A stretch of DNA of 64,000 nucleotides from an uncultured Bacteroidota bacterium (lineage in GTDB: Bacteria > Bacteroidota > Bacteroidia > Flavobacteriales > Flavobacteriaceae): NCBI GenBank assembly GCA_913041125.1, contig CAJWHM010000006.1, positions 1 to 64,000 on the forward strand, in the 5' to 3' direction. The translations under genes were made by a program, and so were the position numbers. The notes under the pieces were generated by a model. It ran no database searches. It worked only from the letters and a program-made list of their open reading frames with translations, and had not been told where the DNA came from. Positions 1 through 8,170 of the stretch are shown here, in pieces. Position 1 is the stretch's first letter. The number at the start of each line of letters is the position of its first letter.

Positions 1-1
1 T

Positions 2-70
2 GTAAAAACATGGAAATGTGGTGCAAAAAAAGACTGGGAGGGCACTTTAATTATTACAGGGGAAAAATAA
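2..70 (+). CDS. 3' end of an unidentified gene (partial)
   Basis: The second forward frame is open from the window edge to a TAA at 68-70 and reads as a plausible soluble C-terminus ending in EGTLIITGEK. It stops two bases before the convergent SDR gene begins its stop codon, which fits the compact gene layout. Only about 22 codons are visible, so I cannot assign a family; it could also be a chance open frame. Confidence 0.35.
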   Translation, partial: VKTWKCGAKKDWEGTLIITGEK

Positions 71-72
71 TT

Positions 73-888
73 TTAGTCGTACCTACCAGGTGCCATTTTT
101 TTGCTGAAAATCCAAAAAAGAGATTTAGGTAAAATTTTTATTAGAAAAACTATCAGTTTATATGTAAAGGTAGGCACACATGTTTTTCTTCCTATTAACG
201 TAGCTTGAACAGCTTCTTTTGCGATACGTGGAGCACTTTTTTTCATAAACGAAGGGACCCTGTCCATCTCATCCTGGACTCCGCTAGCAGTATGAAAATT
301 TGTAACCGTATATCCAGGACAAACTGCGGTTGAAGTTATTCCTATTGAATTATAACTTAAATTTAACCCTTCACTAAAACGGTTAATAAAGGTTTTTATG
401 GGGCCATAGAGAACCTGAATTGTTGAAGGAGGAGTAAATGCAGCTACTGACGAAATCATCATTATTTTCCCTTTCTTTTTATTTATCATATCATTTATAA
501 ATAATTTAGTTAAAGCCACAACGGCTATGCCAAGTACTCTCAAAAATTTTTCTTCAGCTTCTAAAGGAGTTTTATGAAATGAATCTGGTAAAGCATAACC
601 TGCATTATTTACTAATAAATCAATGAAATAGTTTTTCTCTTTACAAAATTTGTAGAGTTTTTCAGGTGATTTAGGGTCTTCTAAATCTGTAGCATAAATT
701 TCTGCTCTAATATTGAATTTATATTTTAGTTCTTGACATATTTCTTTCAATTTATTTTCTCTTCGTGCAACAAGAATTAAGGAATAATTTAATTTGGCTA
801 ATTCTCTAGAAATTTCAAGGCCTATCCCAGATGTTGCACCTGTAATTAATGCATAGCTGTTTTTCAATTTTAAAGAATTAAAATTCAA
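73..888 (-). CDS. SDR-family NAD(P)-dependent oxidoreductase
   Basis: This is a classical short-chain dehydrogenase/reductase of 271 residues, the usual length for the family. The nucleotide-binding motif TGATSGIG is at residues 16-23, the NNAG motif at 94-97, the catalytic serine in ISS at about 146-147, and the YxxxK pair at Tyr161 and Lys165, followed by PG at 191-192. All catalytic residues are present, so it should be active. The hydrophobic C-terminal tail (about 244-260) resembles membrane-associated SDRs such as the DltE/YqjQ-like group, but the substrate cannot be read from sequence. It stands alone, convergent with the partial gene at the window edge and divergent from the next gene. 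Confidence 0.88.
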   Translation of the reverse strand: MNFNSLKLKNSYALITGATSGIGLEISRELAKLNYSLILVARRENKLKEICQELKYKFNIRAEIYATDLEDPKSPEKLYKFCKEKNYFIDLLVNNAGYALPDSFHKTPLEAEEKFLRVLGIAVVALTKLFINDMINKKKGKIMMISSVAAFTPPSTIQVLYGPIKTFINRFSEGLNLSYNSIGITSTAVCPGYTVTNFHTASGVQDEMDRVPSFMKKSAPRIAKEAVQATLIGRKTCVPTFTYKLIVFLIKILPKSLFWIFSKKMAPGRYD

Positions 889-960
889 AACGAAAGTAAA
901 TGAAATTTAATAAAATCTTTAATTTTTTTTATTTTTGAAATCTTATCATATAACCATAAA

Positions 961-1464
961 ATGCTAAAAAGTATATTTTACATTTTCTTTATACCTACTA
1001 TATCTATTTATGGTCAAGAGGTCTTGTTCAATGATTTTAAATATGACATGCCAATTCATGATGCCAAGGTCATTTTAAAAAATAAACCAGACTGGTTTAA
1101 AAATTTGTCTTTAGGAAAAGGAACTTCTTATTCATTAACCAAAAGGTCACTTGTTGAAAGAGATGGTAAGTTAGTGAGTATCAATATTTGGAGTAAAAAA
1201 CATTTAGACATAAAACAAGCAGAAAGCTATTTAAAAAAGTCCAGAACTTATCTTGAAGCTATTGGATATAATGTAGTTTATGCTCAAGAAAATTGGTCTA
1301 ATCCCAAATTGTTAAAAAAGAATTTACCTTGTATTAGATTTGTGGACTCTGAAAAACAAAATTTAATTGAGGTTTACCCTCGAGGACATGGAAGTATTTA
1401 TAATGTCTTTGCTACTTTTTACAACTATAATTGGTTTTTAAAAAAAGCAAGAGGTTTAGAGTAA
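961..1464 (+). CDS. Secreted protein of unknown function
   Basis: I do not recognise this 167-residue protein. It starts with a hydrophobic segment (residues 1-18) that looks like a signal peptide with cleavage near the Gly-Gln junction, so it is probably exported. The rest is mixed alpha/beta with many lysines and aromatic residues and no cysteine pattern or enzyme motif I can name. The start is ATG. The gene converges with the DUF3078 gene, and the two stop codons are directly adjacent. It is probably a lineage-specific flavobacterial protein. Confidence 0.7.
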   Translation: MLKSIFYIFFIPTISIYGQEVLFNDFKYDMPIHDAKVILKNKPDWFKNLSLGKGTSYSLTKRSLVERDGKLVSINIWSKKHLDIKQAESYLKKSRTYLEAIGYNVVYAQENWSNPKLLKKNLPCIRFVDSEKQNLIEVYPRGHGSIYNVFATFYNYNWFLKKARGLE

Positions 1465-2403
1465 TTATAAATCAATATTTACTCCCAATCCTAACAACTC
1501 TCTGACTTGTAAATCAGCTAATAGATCATCATCGTAAAGTAGATGAATTATAAATGTTCCTGAAACTACACTGTTGACTTTAAATCTAAAATTAGCATTC
1601 CAATCAAAGTCAACATTTTTAGTTTCTTCAAGATAATTGATATAGAAGTTAAATTTATTTTCCCAAATAATATTTTTTGCAATTTCTTTTTTATAGTAGC
1701 CATCAAAAAGAGCTCCAAAAAAATATCTTGCTCCTCTATTCTTATCAACACCAAAATATTTAGATCCCTCTTCTAATTCATTTGTATATTTTTTTGAAAC
1801 AATTATTACTCTACCTGTTACAGGAGATAAGTTTAACCAAAAATTTTGAGATTTTTTAAAATAAAAACCTAATCCTGTTTGTAAAATTGCTGGTGATAAA
1901 AATTGAGAGACTTTATTTCTTAATTCAATCCCGTCTTGGTTTGAAAAATTAAATCCAGGAAGTAATTGAGTCTCTACTTTTAAAAAACTTGAATAATTCC
2001 AATACTGGTTTATTTGTTGACCTAGTAAAGAGTTTATTTCAAGGCGGTCGTCAGCTTTTTTTAAAAATTCACTGCCAGAAATATAGGTTGTCCCTATTGA
2101 TAAAGAAAGGTTAGTATCCCAAACAAGTCCTTTTCTATCTGAATAATTAAAATTATAGTCTAATCCATATAAAAATGTTAGTGCACTTTCACCCCCTGAA
2201 ATCCAATTTGAAAAATATGCTTGATTAAAATTAAATCGAGTATTCCCATAAAATTTCATTCTTTTACCACCCATTTCAGATTCAATTACAGCATCAAATG
2301 GTAAGCTTTCCTCAATATTTTCTTCATTTTCTTCTTGAGAAAATAAACTTTTAGTTACTAGTAAAAAAATGAAGAAAACAAAAAATTTATTTTTAAAAAA
2401 CAT
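1465..2403 (-). CDS. DUF3078 outer-membrane-like protein
   Basis: The 312-residue protein has a signal peptide (about 1-22, ending SLFSQ) and the DUF3078 signature, a FNQAYFSNWISGGES stretch around residues 58-72. It then has alternating polar and aromatic strands typical of an outer-membrane beta-barrel and ends in an amphipathic strand. DUF3078 is common in Bacteroidota and has no established function. It is a single gene, divergent from the serine hydrolase gene, with about 100 bases of shared upstream DNA. Confidence 0.82.
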   Translation of the reverse strand: MFFKNKFFVFFIFLLVTKSLFSQEENEENIEESLPFDAVIESEMGGKRMKFYGNTRFNFNQAYFSNWISGGESALTFLYGLDYNFNYSDRKGLVWDTNLSLSIGTTYISGSEFLKKADDRLEINSLLGQQINQYWNYSSFLKVETQLLPGFNFSNQDGIELRNKVSQFLSPAILQTGLGFYFKKSQNFWLNLSPVTGRVIIVSKKYTNELEEGSKYFGVDKNRGARYFFGALFDGYYKKEIAKNIIWENKFNFYINYLEETKNVDFDWNANFRFKVNSVVSGTFIIHLLYDDDLLADLQVRELLGLGVNIDL

Positions 2404-2507
2404 TTGTAGTTAAGCCTTCGTGATTATTGAATTAGAAATAAATATATGGAGATTTATTATATTCAACATATAATTTTTACAACAAGATAAGTTGGTATTT
2501 TAATGAC

Positions 2508-3758
2508 ATGAAAATTTACCTATTTCACTTTTTTTTAATTACTCTTTTAGTTCATAAAATTTCATTTTCACAACAATTTAAAGACTCAAATATTAATAAT
2601 CTAAAACAAAAAGTTGACTCATTAATTAATTTTGGAATTAAGAAAAAAGCGTTTCCTGGTGCTCAAGTTTATATATTTAAAAGAGACTCCATTCATATTA
2701 ATAAATCTTATGGTTATCATACTTACGATTCTATAACTCCTGTTACTAATGACCACCTTTTTGATTTAGCATCATTAACCAAAATTTTAGCCAGTACAAT
2801 TACCTTAATGAAGCTTCACGAGTTATACGATCTTGATCTAAATGAACCTGTATCTAAATGGATACCATTACTTAAAAGGAGTAACAAAAAAAAACATAGC
2901 CTTAAAAAAATTTTAAGTCATAACGCTGGGTGGATTCCTTATATCTCTCATCAAAATCTTATATTCAATAAAAAAGGAAATTTTAGACATAATACCCTTT
3001 CCTTTAATAAAAGCAATAGTTTTCCTGGTTTAGTAAGTGATTCATTATTTGTTCACAGACGATATCAAAAAAAAATTTTTAAAAGAATAAAAAAAACAAA
3101 ACTTCTTGAAGGTGATGAAATGGTTTACTCAGGTATGTTTTATTTTTTTATACCTGAGTTAGTTAAACAGTTAAGTGGAAAAAGTCTTATTGAATTTTTA
3201 AATTATTATTTCTATAAACCAATGAATTTGAAGAGAATATCTTACTTGCCATTAAAAAAATTTTCAAGAAAAGAGATAGTCCCTACGGAGAGAGACTCTC
3301 TCTTTAGAAAACGATTAGTTCACGGTTGGGTTCATGACGAGGCAGCATCACTAATGGGTGGTGTATCAGGAAATGCAGGTCTTTTTGCTAATTCTGAGTC
3401 TATTGCTCCTCTTCTTCAAATGTTACTTCAAAAAGGAAGTTATAATGGGAAACAATATTTAAAACCAAAAACAATAAATACATTTGTTCAAAGAACTTTT
3501 CCTAAAAGCTCTAATCCAAGAGGACTTGGGTTTGATAAGCCAAGCTTAGAAGATGAACAAAATAGATATCCATCGGATTTGGTTAGTAATGAAACTTTTG
3601 GTCACACTGGTTTTACAGGAACAATGACGTGGGTTGATCCAATAAATAATTTTTTTGTAATACTGCTAACAAATAGAGTCTATCCTAATAGAAATCAAAA
3701 AGGTTTATATACTCTAAATATTAGACCTCAACTACTCGACTATGTTGTTAAATATTAA
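2508..3758 (+). CDS. Beta-lactamase-family serine hydrolase (class C/AmpC-like fold)
   Basis: This 416-residue exported protein (signal peptide about 1-21) belongs to the beta-lactamase/transpeptidase-like family. The SxxK motif is SLTK at Ser89-Lys92. A YSG triplet near residue 205 occupies the place of the YxN motif, and an HTG near residue 365 replaces the KTG triad. These changes are typical of esterase or D-aminopeptidase-like members rather than true beta-lactamases. Its stop overlaps the start of the downstream VanX-type dipeptidase by 17 bases, so the two are probably co-translated. A role in peptidoglycan or D-amino-acid peptide turnover is inferred from that pairing, not proved. Confidence 0.86.
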   Translation: MKIYLFHFFLITLLVHKISFSQQFKDSNINNLKQKVDSLINFGIKKKAFPGAQVYIFKRDSIHINKSYGYHTYDSITPVTNDHLFDLASLTKILASTITLMKLHELYDLDLNEPVSKWIPLLKRSNKKKHSLKKILSHNAGWIPYISHQNLIFNKKGNFRHNTLSFNKSNSFPGLVSDSLFVHRRYQKKIFKRIKKTKLLEGDEMVYSGMFYFFIPELVKQLSGKSLIEFLNYYFYKPMNLKRISYLPLKKFSRKEIVPTERDSLFRKRLVHGWVHDEAASLMGGVSGNAGLFANSESIAPLLQMLLQKGSYNGKQYLKPKTINTFVQRTFPKSSNPRGLGFDKPSLEDEQNRYPSDLVSNETFGHTGFTGTMTWVDPINNFFVILLTNRVYPNRNQKGLYTLNIRPQLLDYVVKY

Positions 3759-4419
3759 AGCTTTATTTATATTTTTTTTTATTTCCTTCAATTTATCAGC
3801 TCAACTACTACCTGAAGGTTTTGTTTTCTTGGATGAAGAAATTCCAAATATAAGAGTTGAACTCAGATACGCAACTAAAAAAAATTTTACCGGAAAAATT
3901 GTAGAAGGCTATTACTCAAAGAAAAAGGTAATAGGTACTAAAGCTTTGTCTAAAGCTTTAACTAAAATTCAAGAAAAATTACATTCTAAAGGTCTAGGTT
4001 TAAAAATATATGACGCTTATAGACCTCAAAGAGCAGTAAATGAATTTCTTTCATGGTCTAAAAATCCTAAAGACACTATTAATAAACAAGTATACTATCC
4101 GGAATTACCAAAAGAAAGACTATTCGAATTAGGCTACATAGCAGCTAAAAGTGGACATAGTCGAGGAAGTACAATAGACTTAACTTTAATTAGATTAAAT
4201 GGGGATGTTTTAGATATGGGTGGAGAATGGGATTATTTTGGAGAAAAATCTCACTTCAATTTTAAAAATTTAAACAAAACCCAGAAAAATAACAGAAAAT
4301 TTCTTAGAGAAATAATGAAATCAGAAAACTTTATTCCATATGATAATGAATGGTGGCATTTTACATTAAAAAATGAACCTTTCCCGAATCAATATTTTGA
4401 CTTTATATTTAAAGAGTGA
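3742..4419 (+). CDS. D-alanyl-D-alanine dipeptidase, VanX/M15D family
   Basis: This is a zinc dipeptidase of 225 residues with a signal peptide (about 1-20). The substrate-binding DAYRP motif has Arg94. The first zinc motif SxHxxGxxxD reads SGHSRGSTID with His139 and Asp146. The second, ExxWH-type motif is EWWH with catalytic Glu203 and His206. All metal and catalytic residues are intact. Periplasmic VanX-like enzymes in Gram-negatives recycle D-Ala-D-Ala from the wall rather than confer vancomycin resistance. It overlaps the upstream serine hydrolase by 17 bases, which suggests a shared cell-wall peptide role. There is no vanH/vanA context. Confidence 0.9.
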   Translation: MLLNIKALFIFFFISFNLSAQLLPEGFVFLDEEIPNIRVELRYATKKNFTGKIVEGYYSKKKVIGTKALSKALTKIQEKLHSKGLGLKIYDAYRPQRAVNEFLSWSKNPKDTINKQVYYPELPKERLFELGYIAAKSGHSRGSTIDLTLIRLNGDVLDMGGEWDYFGEKSHFNFKNLNKTQKNNRKFLREIMKSENFIPYDNEWWHFTLKNEPFPNQYFDFIFKE

Positions 4420-4431
4420 ATTTACGCTCTA

Positions 4432-5892
4432 TTAATTAAATTGATCAGGAAAGTTATTTAAATTAATGTCCCATAACAATGGAAGAATAAAGTAAACCAT
4501 TACTGCAATAAGAATAATTGAGAAAATATTTAATACGATTCCTCTAGAAACCATGTCTGGAATTTTAAGATAACCAGAGCCAAACACAATCGCATTTGGA
4601 GGAGTTGCTACAGGAAGCATAAAAGCACAAGATGCAGCAACTGCAGCACCAATCATTATTCCAAATGGATGAACCCCTATCTCAAAAGCTAAAGAAGCTA
4701 ATACCGGTAATATCATGGCAGTTGTTGCTAAGTTCGAAGTTATTTCTGTTAAGAAGTTTACTGCTGCTATCAAAAAAATAATCAAAATAAAAAAAGGTAA
4801 TGCATTTAATGTGGTCATAAGTTCCCCCAACCATATAGCTAATCCGCTAATTTCAAAAGCTTTTGCTATCGCCATTCCTCCTCCAAAAAGTATAATAACC
4901 CCCCAAGGTAATTGAATTGTATCTTTCCAATTTAACAAGGTATTAGTTTTTGCTTTTGATGGTATAACAAAAAGAATTAATCCAAAAGAAATAGCAATAA
5001 TAGTGTCATCTAAAACAGGTAAAATACTTTGTAATAAAAAAGATCTTGTTATCCAGCAGAAGCCCGCTAAAGCAAAAATTATAGCTATAATTTTTTCTTC
5101 ATAAGAAATAGGCCCTAAATCATTTTTAAGCCTATTTACTTCTGACCTCCCCCCAGGAAATTCTCTTTGATTAAAAACATATGCAACTCTTGTTATATAA
5201 TACCAACAAAAAAAAAGTAAAATAATTGAAATTGGAAACCCAAATATAAACCACTTAAAGAATGTTATTTCATAGTTATATATTTCTGAAATTACTCCTG
5301 CCATTACTAAATTCGGTGGTGTTCCAATAAGTGTAGCAATACCTCCTATTGACGCACTATAGGCAATTCCTAACATTAGTGCTTTTCCAAAAATTGTGTT
5401 TTCATTTTCCAGTGATGCAGGATTGTCTTTTAGTTGCTTAATAATTGCAACTCCTATAGGCAGCATCATAACTGAAGTTGCAGTATTTGATATCCACATA
5501 GATAAAAAAGCGGTTGCTATCATAAAACCAAGTATCACTTTGCGAACGTCAGTCCCTATAAATGAAATGATGTTTATTGCTATTCTCTTATGTAAATTCC
5601 ATTTTTCAATTCCAATTGCAATTAGGAATCCCCCCAAATAAAGAAATACATATTTGTGTCCATAAGATTCAGTAGTAGTAGGAAGCTCCATCCCCTGTGA
5701 AAGTGGAAAGAGAATTATTGGAAGTAAAGCTGTTGCAGCAATAGGTATTGCCTCAGTTACCCACCATATAGCTATCCATAATGTAGAGGCTAAAACCGAT
5801 TGACCAGAGTTTGATAAACCTTCAAATTGTCCAAAAATTAAAAAAACAAAAAAGGTCAAAGGACCTAAAATAAGACCAATTTTTTTTTTCAT
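4432..5892 (-). CDS. DASS/SLC13-family sodium:dicarboxylate (anion) symporter
   Basis: The 486-residue protein has 11-12 hydrophobic segments and the paired substrate/sodium motifs of the divalent-anion:sodium symporter family. The first is SNTAT at residues 135-139. A second, ITSNLATTAM, lies in the C-terminal half and is followed by an ATPPNAIVFGSG signature. It should import dicarboxylates such as succinate or malate, or sulfate-like anions, with sodium; the exact substrate is not resolvable. It is the last gene of a minus-strand run with the NTF2-like protein and the M20 amidohydrolase, only 4 bases from the former. Confidence 0.92.
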   Translation of the reverse strand: MKKKIGLILGPLTFFVFLIFGQFEGLSNSGQSVLASTLWIAIWWVTEAIPIAATALLPIILFPLSQGMELPTTTESYGHKYVFLYLGGFLIAIGIEKWNLHKRIAINIISFIGTDVRKVILGFMIATAFLSMWISNTATSVMMLPIGVAIIKQLKDNPASLENENTIFGKALMLGIAYSASIGGIATLIGTPPNLVMAGVISEIYNYEITFFKWFIFGFPISIILLFFCWYYITRVAYVFNQREFPGGRSEVNRLKNDLGPISYEEKIIAIIFALAGFCWITRSFLLQSILPVLDDTIIAISFGLILFVIPSKAKTNTLLNWKDTIQLPWGVIILFGGGMAIAKAFEISGLAIWLGELMTTLNALPFFILIIFLIAAVNFLTEITSNLATTAMILPVLASLAFEIGVHPFGIMIGAAVAASCAFMLPVATPPNAIVFGSGYLKIPDMVSRGIVLNIFSIILIAVMVYFILPLLWDINLNNFPDQFN

Positions 5893-5896
5893 TAAA

Positions 5897-6346
5897 TCAT
5901 TTTAAGCTTGATGTATGATCCGAAATTATATACCATCGGTTGTTAACTTTAATCCAATTTAGAGTGAAATACCCTGAAGCGTCTCCAATAGTTCTTGTTA
6001 AGTAAAACTTTCCTTGTAATTGAATAACAGTAGGGCTTAAACCTATAATATTTAAAATATCAAATTTTAAGTTCCCCATTTTTCTTCGATTTGAATAAGT
6101 TTTTTTATAACGATTTCGTGTTGCCTCCCATCCATAAATTGGACCACTAGATCCTGAAAAAACAAGACTTTGAGATTTCAAATAACCTTCCATAAAAGCA
6201 TCTATATCTCCTTTATTCCAGTCTCTTTGCTGTTTGAAAAGAATATTTGTTATTTCTAAAGAATCACTAGTTTTTATTTTTTGCTGAGAGAGGACTATAT
6301 CACTAATTAAAAAAAAAAAGAATATAGTAGATAATAATGCCTTCAT
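5897..6346 (-). CDS. NTF2-like/DUF4440 secreted protein
   Basis: This 149-residue protein has a signal peptide (about 1-20, ending LSQQ) followed by a single NTF2-like alpha+beta fold. A helix contains DWNKGDIDAFMEGY, and the curved sheet ends in a W-Y-I-I-S-D-H pattern. DUF4440/SnoaL-like proteins often bind small ligands, but their function is usually unknown. It lies 4 bases upstream of the DASS transporter gene and 7 bases downstream of the amidohydrolase gene, so it is almost certainly in the same transcript. Confidence 0.8.
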   Translation of the reverse strand: MKALLSTIFFFFLISDIVLSQQKIKTSDSLEITNILFKQQRDWNKGDIDAFMEGYLKSQSLVFSGSSGPIYGWEATRNRYKKTYSNRRKMGNLKFDILNIIGLSPTVIQLQGKFYLTRTIGDASGYFTLNWIKVNNRWYIISDHTSSLK

Positions 6347-6353
6347 TTACCCT

Positions 6354-7949
6354 TTATTTCAGAGTTGGATATTTTACTCCCAACTGTTCTAAGTAGTTGT
6401 CGTATTTAGTTTCATCAAAATAAAATTTTTCTAGTTCTTTTCTAAATTCTTCCTGAATTTCTTTATTTAAATATGTTGGTGGAGGAGTTTCTTCAGAAAT
6501 GAATTTTATATACTTCCCATTCTTTTTTTGAACATTTTCAAAGTAGTTCTTAGCTTGATTTAGTAAAGTAGGTTTTGTCAAAAAATCAATTACAGTTGCA
6601 GCAACAACTTTAGCGCCTGCAGTACCACCTTTATGTGCAATTGGAGTCGCCATTGCTATAGCATTTGACCAGTGATGTCCTTGAAGTCCCGGAATATTTG
6701 AAGGAAAACGAAGTGTAACAGTCGGTATTGTCCATGATATGTCTCCAATATCGTCTGACCCACCACTTATTGGTTCTTTTCTTGGTTTTCCTAATTCTGA
6801 TATAACAGTTGCTAAACCATTTAAATTTTCTGAGTTTACTTCTTTTTGAACAGCTTTAGCAAGCATTTGATCTTCTTTAGACCATTTAGGAAGTCCAATA
6901 TTTTTGATGTTCTCATACATGGTTTCTGCTATAATTTTGTTAAAGTGTCTTGGTGAAGCTGCACCAATTACTTTAGATGTTACCTCTGTATCAGTCATTA
7001 AAGCCGCCCCTTTTGAAATGTTATCTGCGTCATTATACATATCTAATATACCTTCAGAGGTTATATCTCTTAGAAAAAACCAAATAGATGCTTTTGATGG
7101 AACAACATTTGGTTGGTCACCGGCATCAGTGAATATAGAGTGTGATCTTTTTAATGGGTGTAAATGCTCTCTTTTATAATTCCAGCCTATATTCATAAGC
7201 TCCGCAGCATCAAGAGCACTTCTCCCTCTCCATGGAGCACCTGCAGAATGGGCTGATTCTCCAGTAAATGTATATTCTACTGATACTAATCCTGTTCCTG
7301 TAGAAGGACCATAAGAAACATCCAAATTATTTCCAACATGTGTAAAAATACACATGTCAATATTATCAAAATAACCATCCCTAACATACCATGCTTTGGA
7401 CGCCAATTGCTCTTCTGCTATTCCTGGCCAAATTACAAGTGATCCCGCTAAATTATTTTTTTTCATTTGTTGCTGAAGAACTAAAGCAGAAGTAATAATT
7501 ACAGGAAGACCCGAATTATGTCCTTCCCCATGACCGGGTGCTCCTTCAACCATAGGCTTATGGAAAGCTATACCAGGATATTGGGATGCTTTTGGAATAC
7601 AATCTACATCGCTACCAAGAGCAATTATTGGACCGTCACCATTGTTCCATCTAGCCATCCAAGCTGTTGGGATACCTGAAATTCCGTATTCTACTTCAAA
7701 TCCAGCCGAATTTAAAATGCTGGTTAAATATTTTGATGTTTCATATTCTTGGTGACCCAATTCTGCAAAACTAAATACTTTATCAATCATTATTTGAGTC
7801 ATCTTATGTTTTGACTCAACTAAATCTATTGTTTCAGATTTAAGTTTCTGAATTCGATTATTAGAAAGTTTTTGTTGTGCATTTGACATAGTAATTTGGA
7901 AAATTAAAAGTATTCCAAGTCGTTTGAATATATTTATTATAAAGCTCAT
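6354..7949 (-). CDS. M20-family amidohydrolase, AbgB-like
   Basis: This is a metallopeptidase-fold amidohydrolase of 531 residues. Metal-site motifs are GSDVD (about 112-116), HGEGHNSG (140-147), the catalytic EE pair at 179-180 and a TH at 203-204. The arrangement and insertion pattern match p-aminobenzoyl-glutamate hydrolase subunit B (AbgB) and related aminoacyl hydrolases. The N-terminus (residues 1-25) is hydrophobic and ends SNAQQ, which suggests export, unlike cytoplasmic E. coli AbgB. It is the first gene of the run leading to the NTF2-like and DASS transporter genes, so a hydrolyse-then-import pathway for an acylated amino acid or dicarboxylate is plausible but inferred. Confidence 0.87.
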   Translation of the reverse strand: MSFIINIFKRLGILLIFQITMSNAQQKLSNNRIQKLKSETIDLVESKHKMTQIMIDKVFSFAELGHQEYETSKYLTSILNSAGFEVEYGISGIPTAWMARWNNGDGPIIALGSDVDCIPKASQYPGIAFHKPMVEGAPGHGEGHNSGLPVIITSALVLQQQMKKNNLAGSLVIWPGIAEEQLASKAWYVRDGYFDNIDMCIFTHVGNNLDVSYGPSTGTGLVSVEYTFTGESAHSAGAPWRGRSALDAAELMNIGWNYKREHLHPLKRSHSIFTDAGDQPNVVPSKASIWFFLRDITSEGILDMYNDADNISKGAALMTDTEVTSKVIGAASPRHFNKIIAETMYENIKNIGLPKWSKEDQMLAKAVQKEVNSENLNGLATVISELGKPRKEPISGGSDDIGDISWTIPTVTLRFPSNIPGLQGHHWSNAIAMATPIAHKGGTAGAKVVAATVIDFLTKPTLLNQAKNYFENVQKKNGKYIKFISEETPPPTYLNKEIQEEFRKELEKFYFDETKYDNYLEQLGVKYPTLK

Positions 7950-7970
7950 GTTTCAAAATATTTAATTCTA

Positions 7971-8170
7971 ATGTACAAAAAATTAAAACGAAAAAATTTT
8001 TAGCTTTTCAGGCTTTTATTGTGTATGCAGCTATTTTTTTTATTTGGATGTTATAAAGAAAAATTAATGCTAAGCAAATACTTAGAAAAAGTGTTTATGC
8101 TAATGGAGGAAGAAAAAAATATATAAGGGCTGATTATAATAACAAAATAAATTCTTTGAAGGTTTATTAA
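7971..8170 (+). pseudogene. Possible decayed small membrane-protein gene
   Basis: An ATG at 7971 opens a basic peptide (MYKKLKRK) that runs into a TAG at 8001. One frame over, the same stretch continues as a convincing single membrane helix, FLAFQAFIVYAAIFFIWML, to a TAA at 8054-8056. It stays open for 37 further codons (RKINAKQILRKSVYANGG and on) to a TAA at 8168-8170, which overlaps the stop of the convergent nagB gene. One extra A in the A-run at 7991-7996 plus one base change at the TAA would restore a protein of about 65 residues. It could be a true pseudogene, assembly error, or coincidence. The rest of the 7950-8166 gap holds nothing else I can recognise. Confidence 0.35.

Noticed and set aside
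3742-4419. Vancomycin-resistance gene
   Set aside because: The VanX-type dipeptidase lacks vanH/vanA partners and a two-component system, and it has a signal peptide; cell-wall dipeptide recycling is more likely.
4405-4425. Short GAGTG/CGCTC hairpin after the VanX-type gene
   Set aside because: Five pairs with one G-T wobble and no T-run; too weak to call a terminator.
8025-8126. Separate 33-codon ORF starting at ATG 8025
   Set aside because: Its composition is less protein-like than the frame interrupted at 8054-8056 that overlaps it, and it has no recognisable motif.
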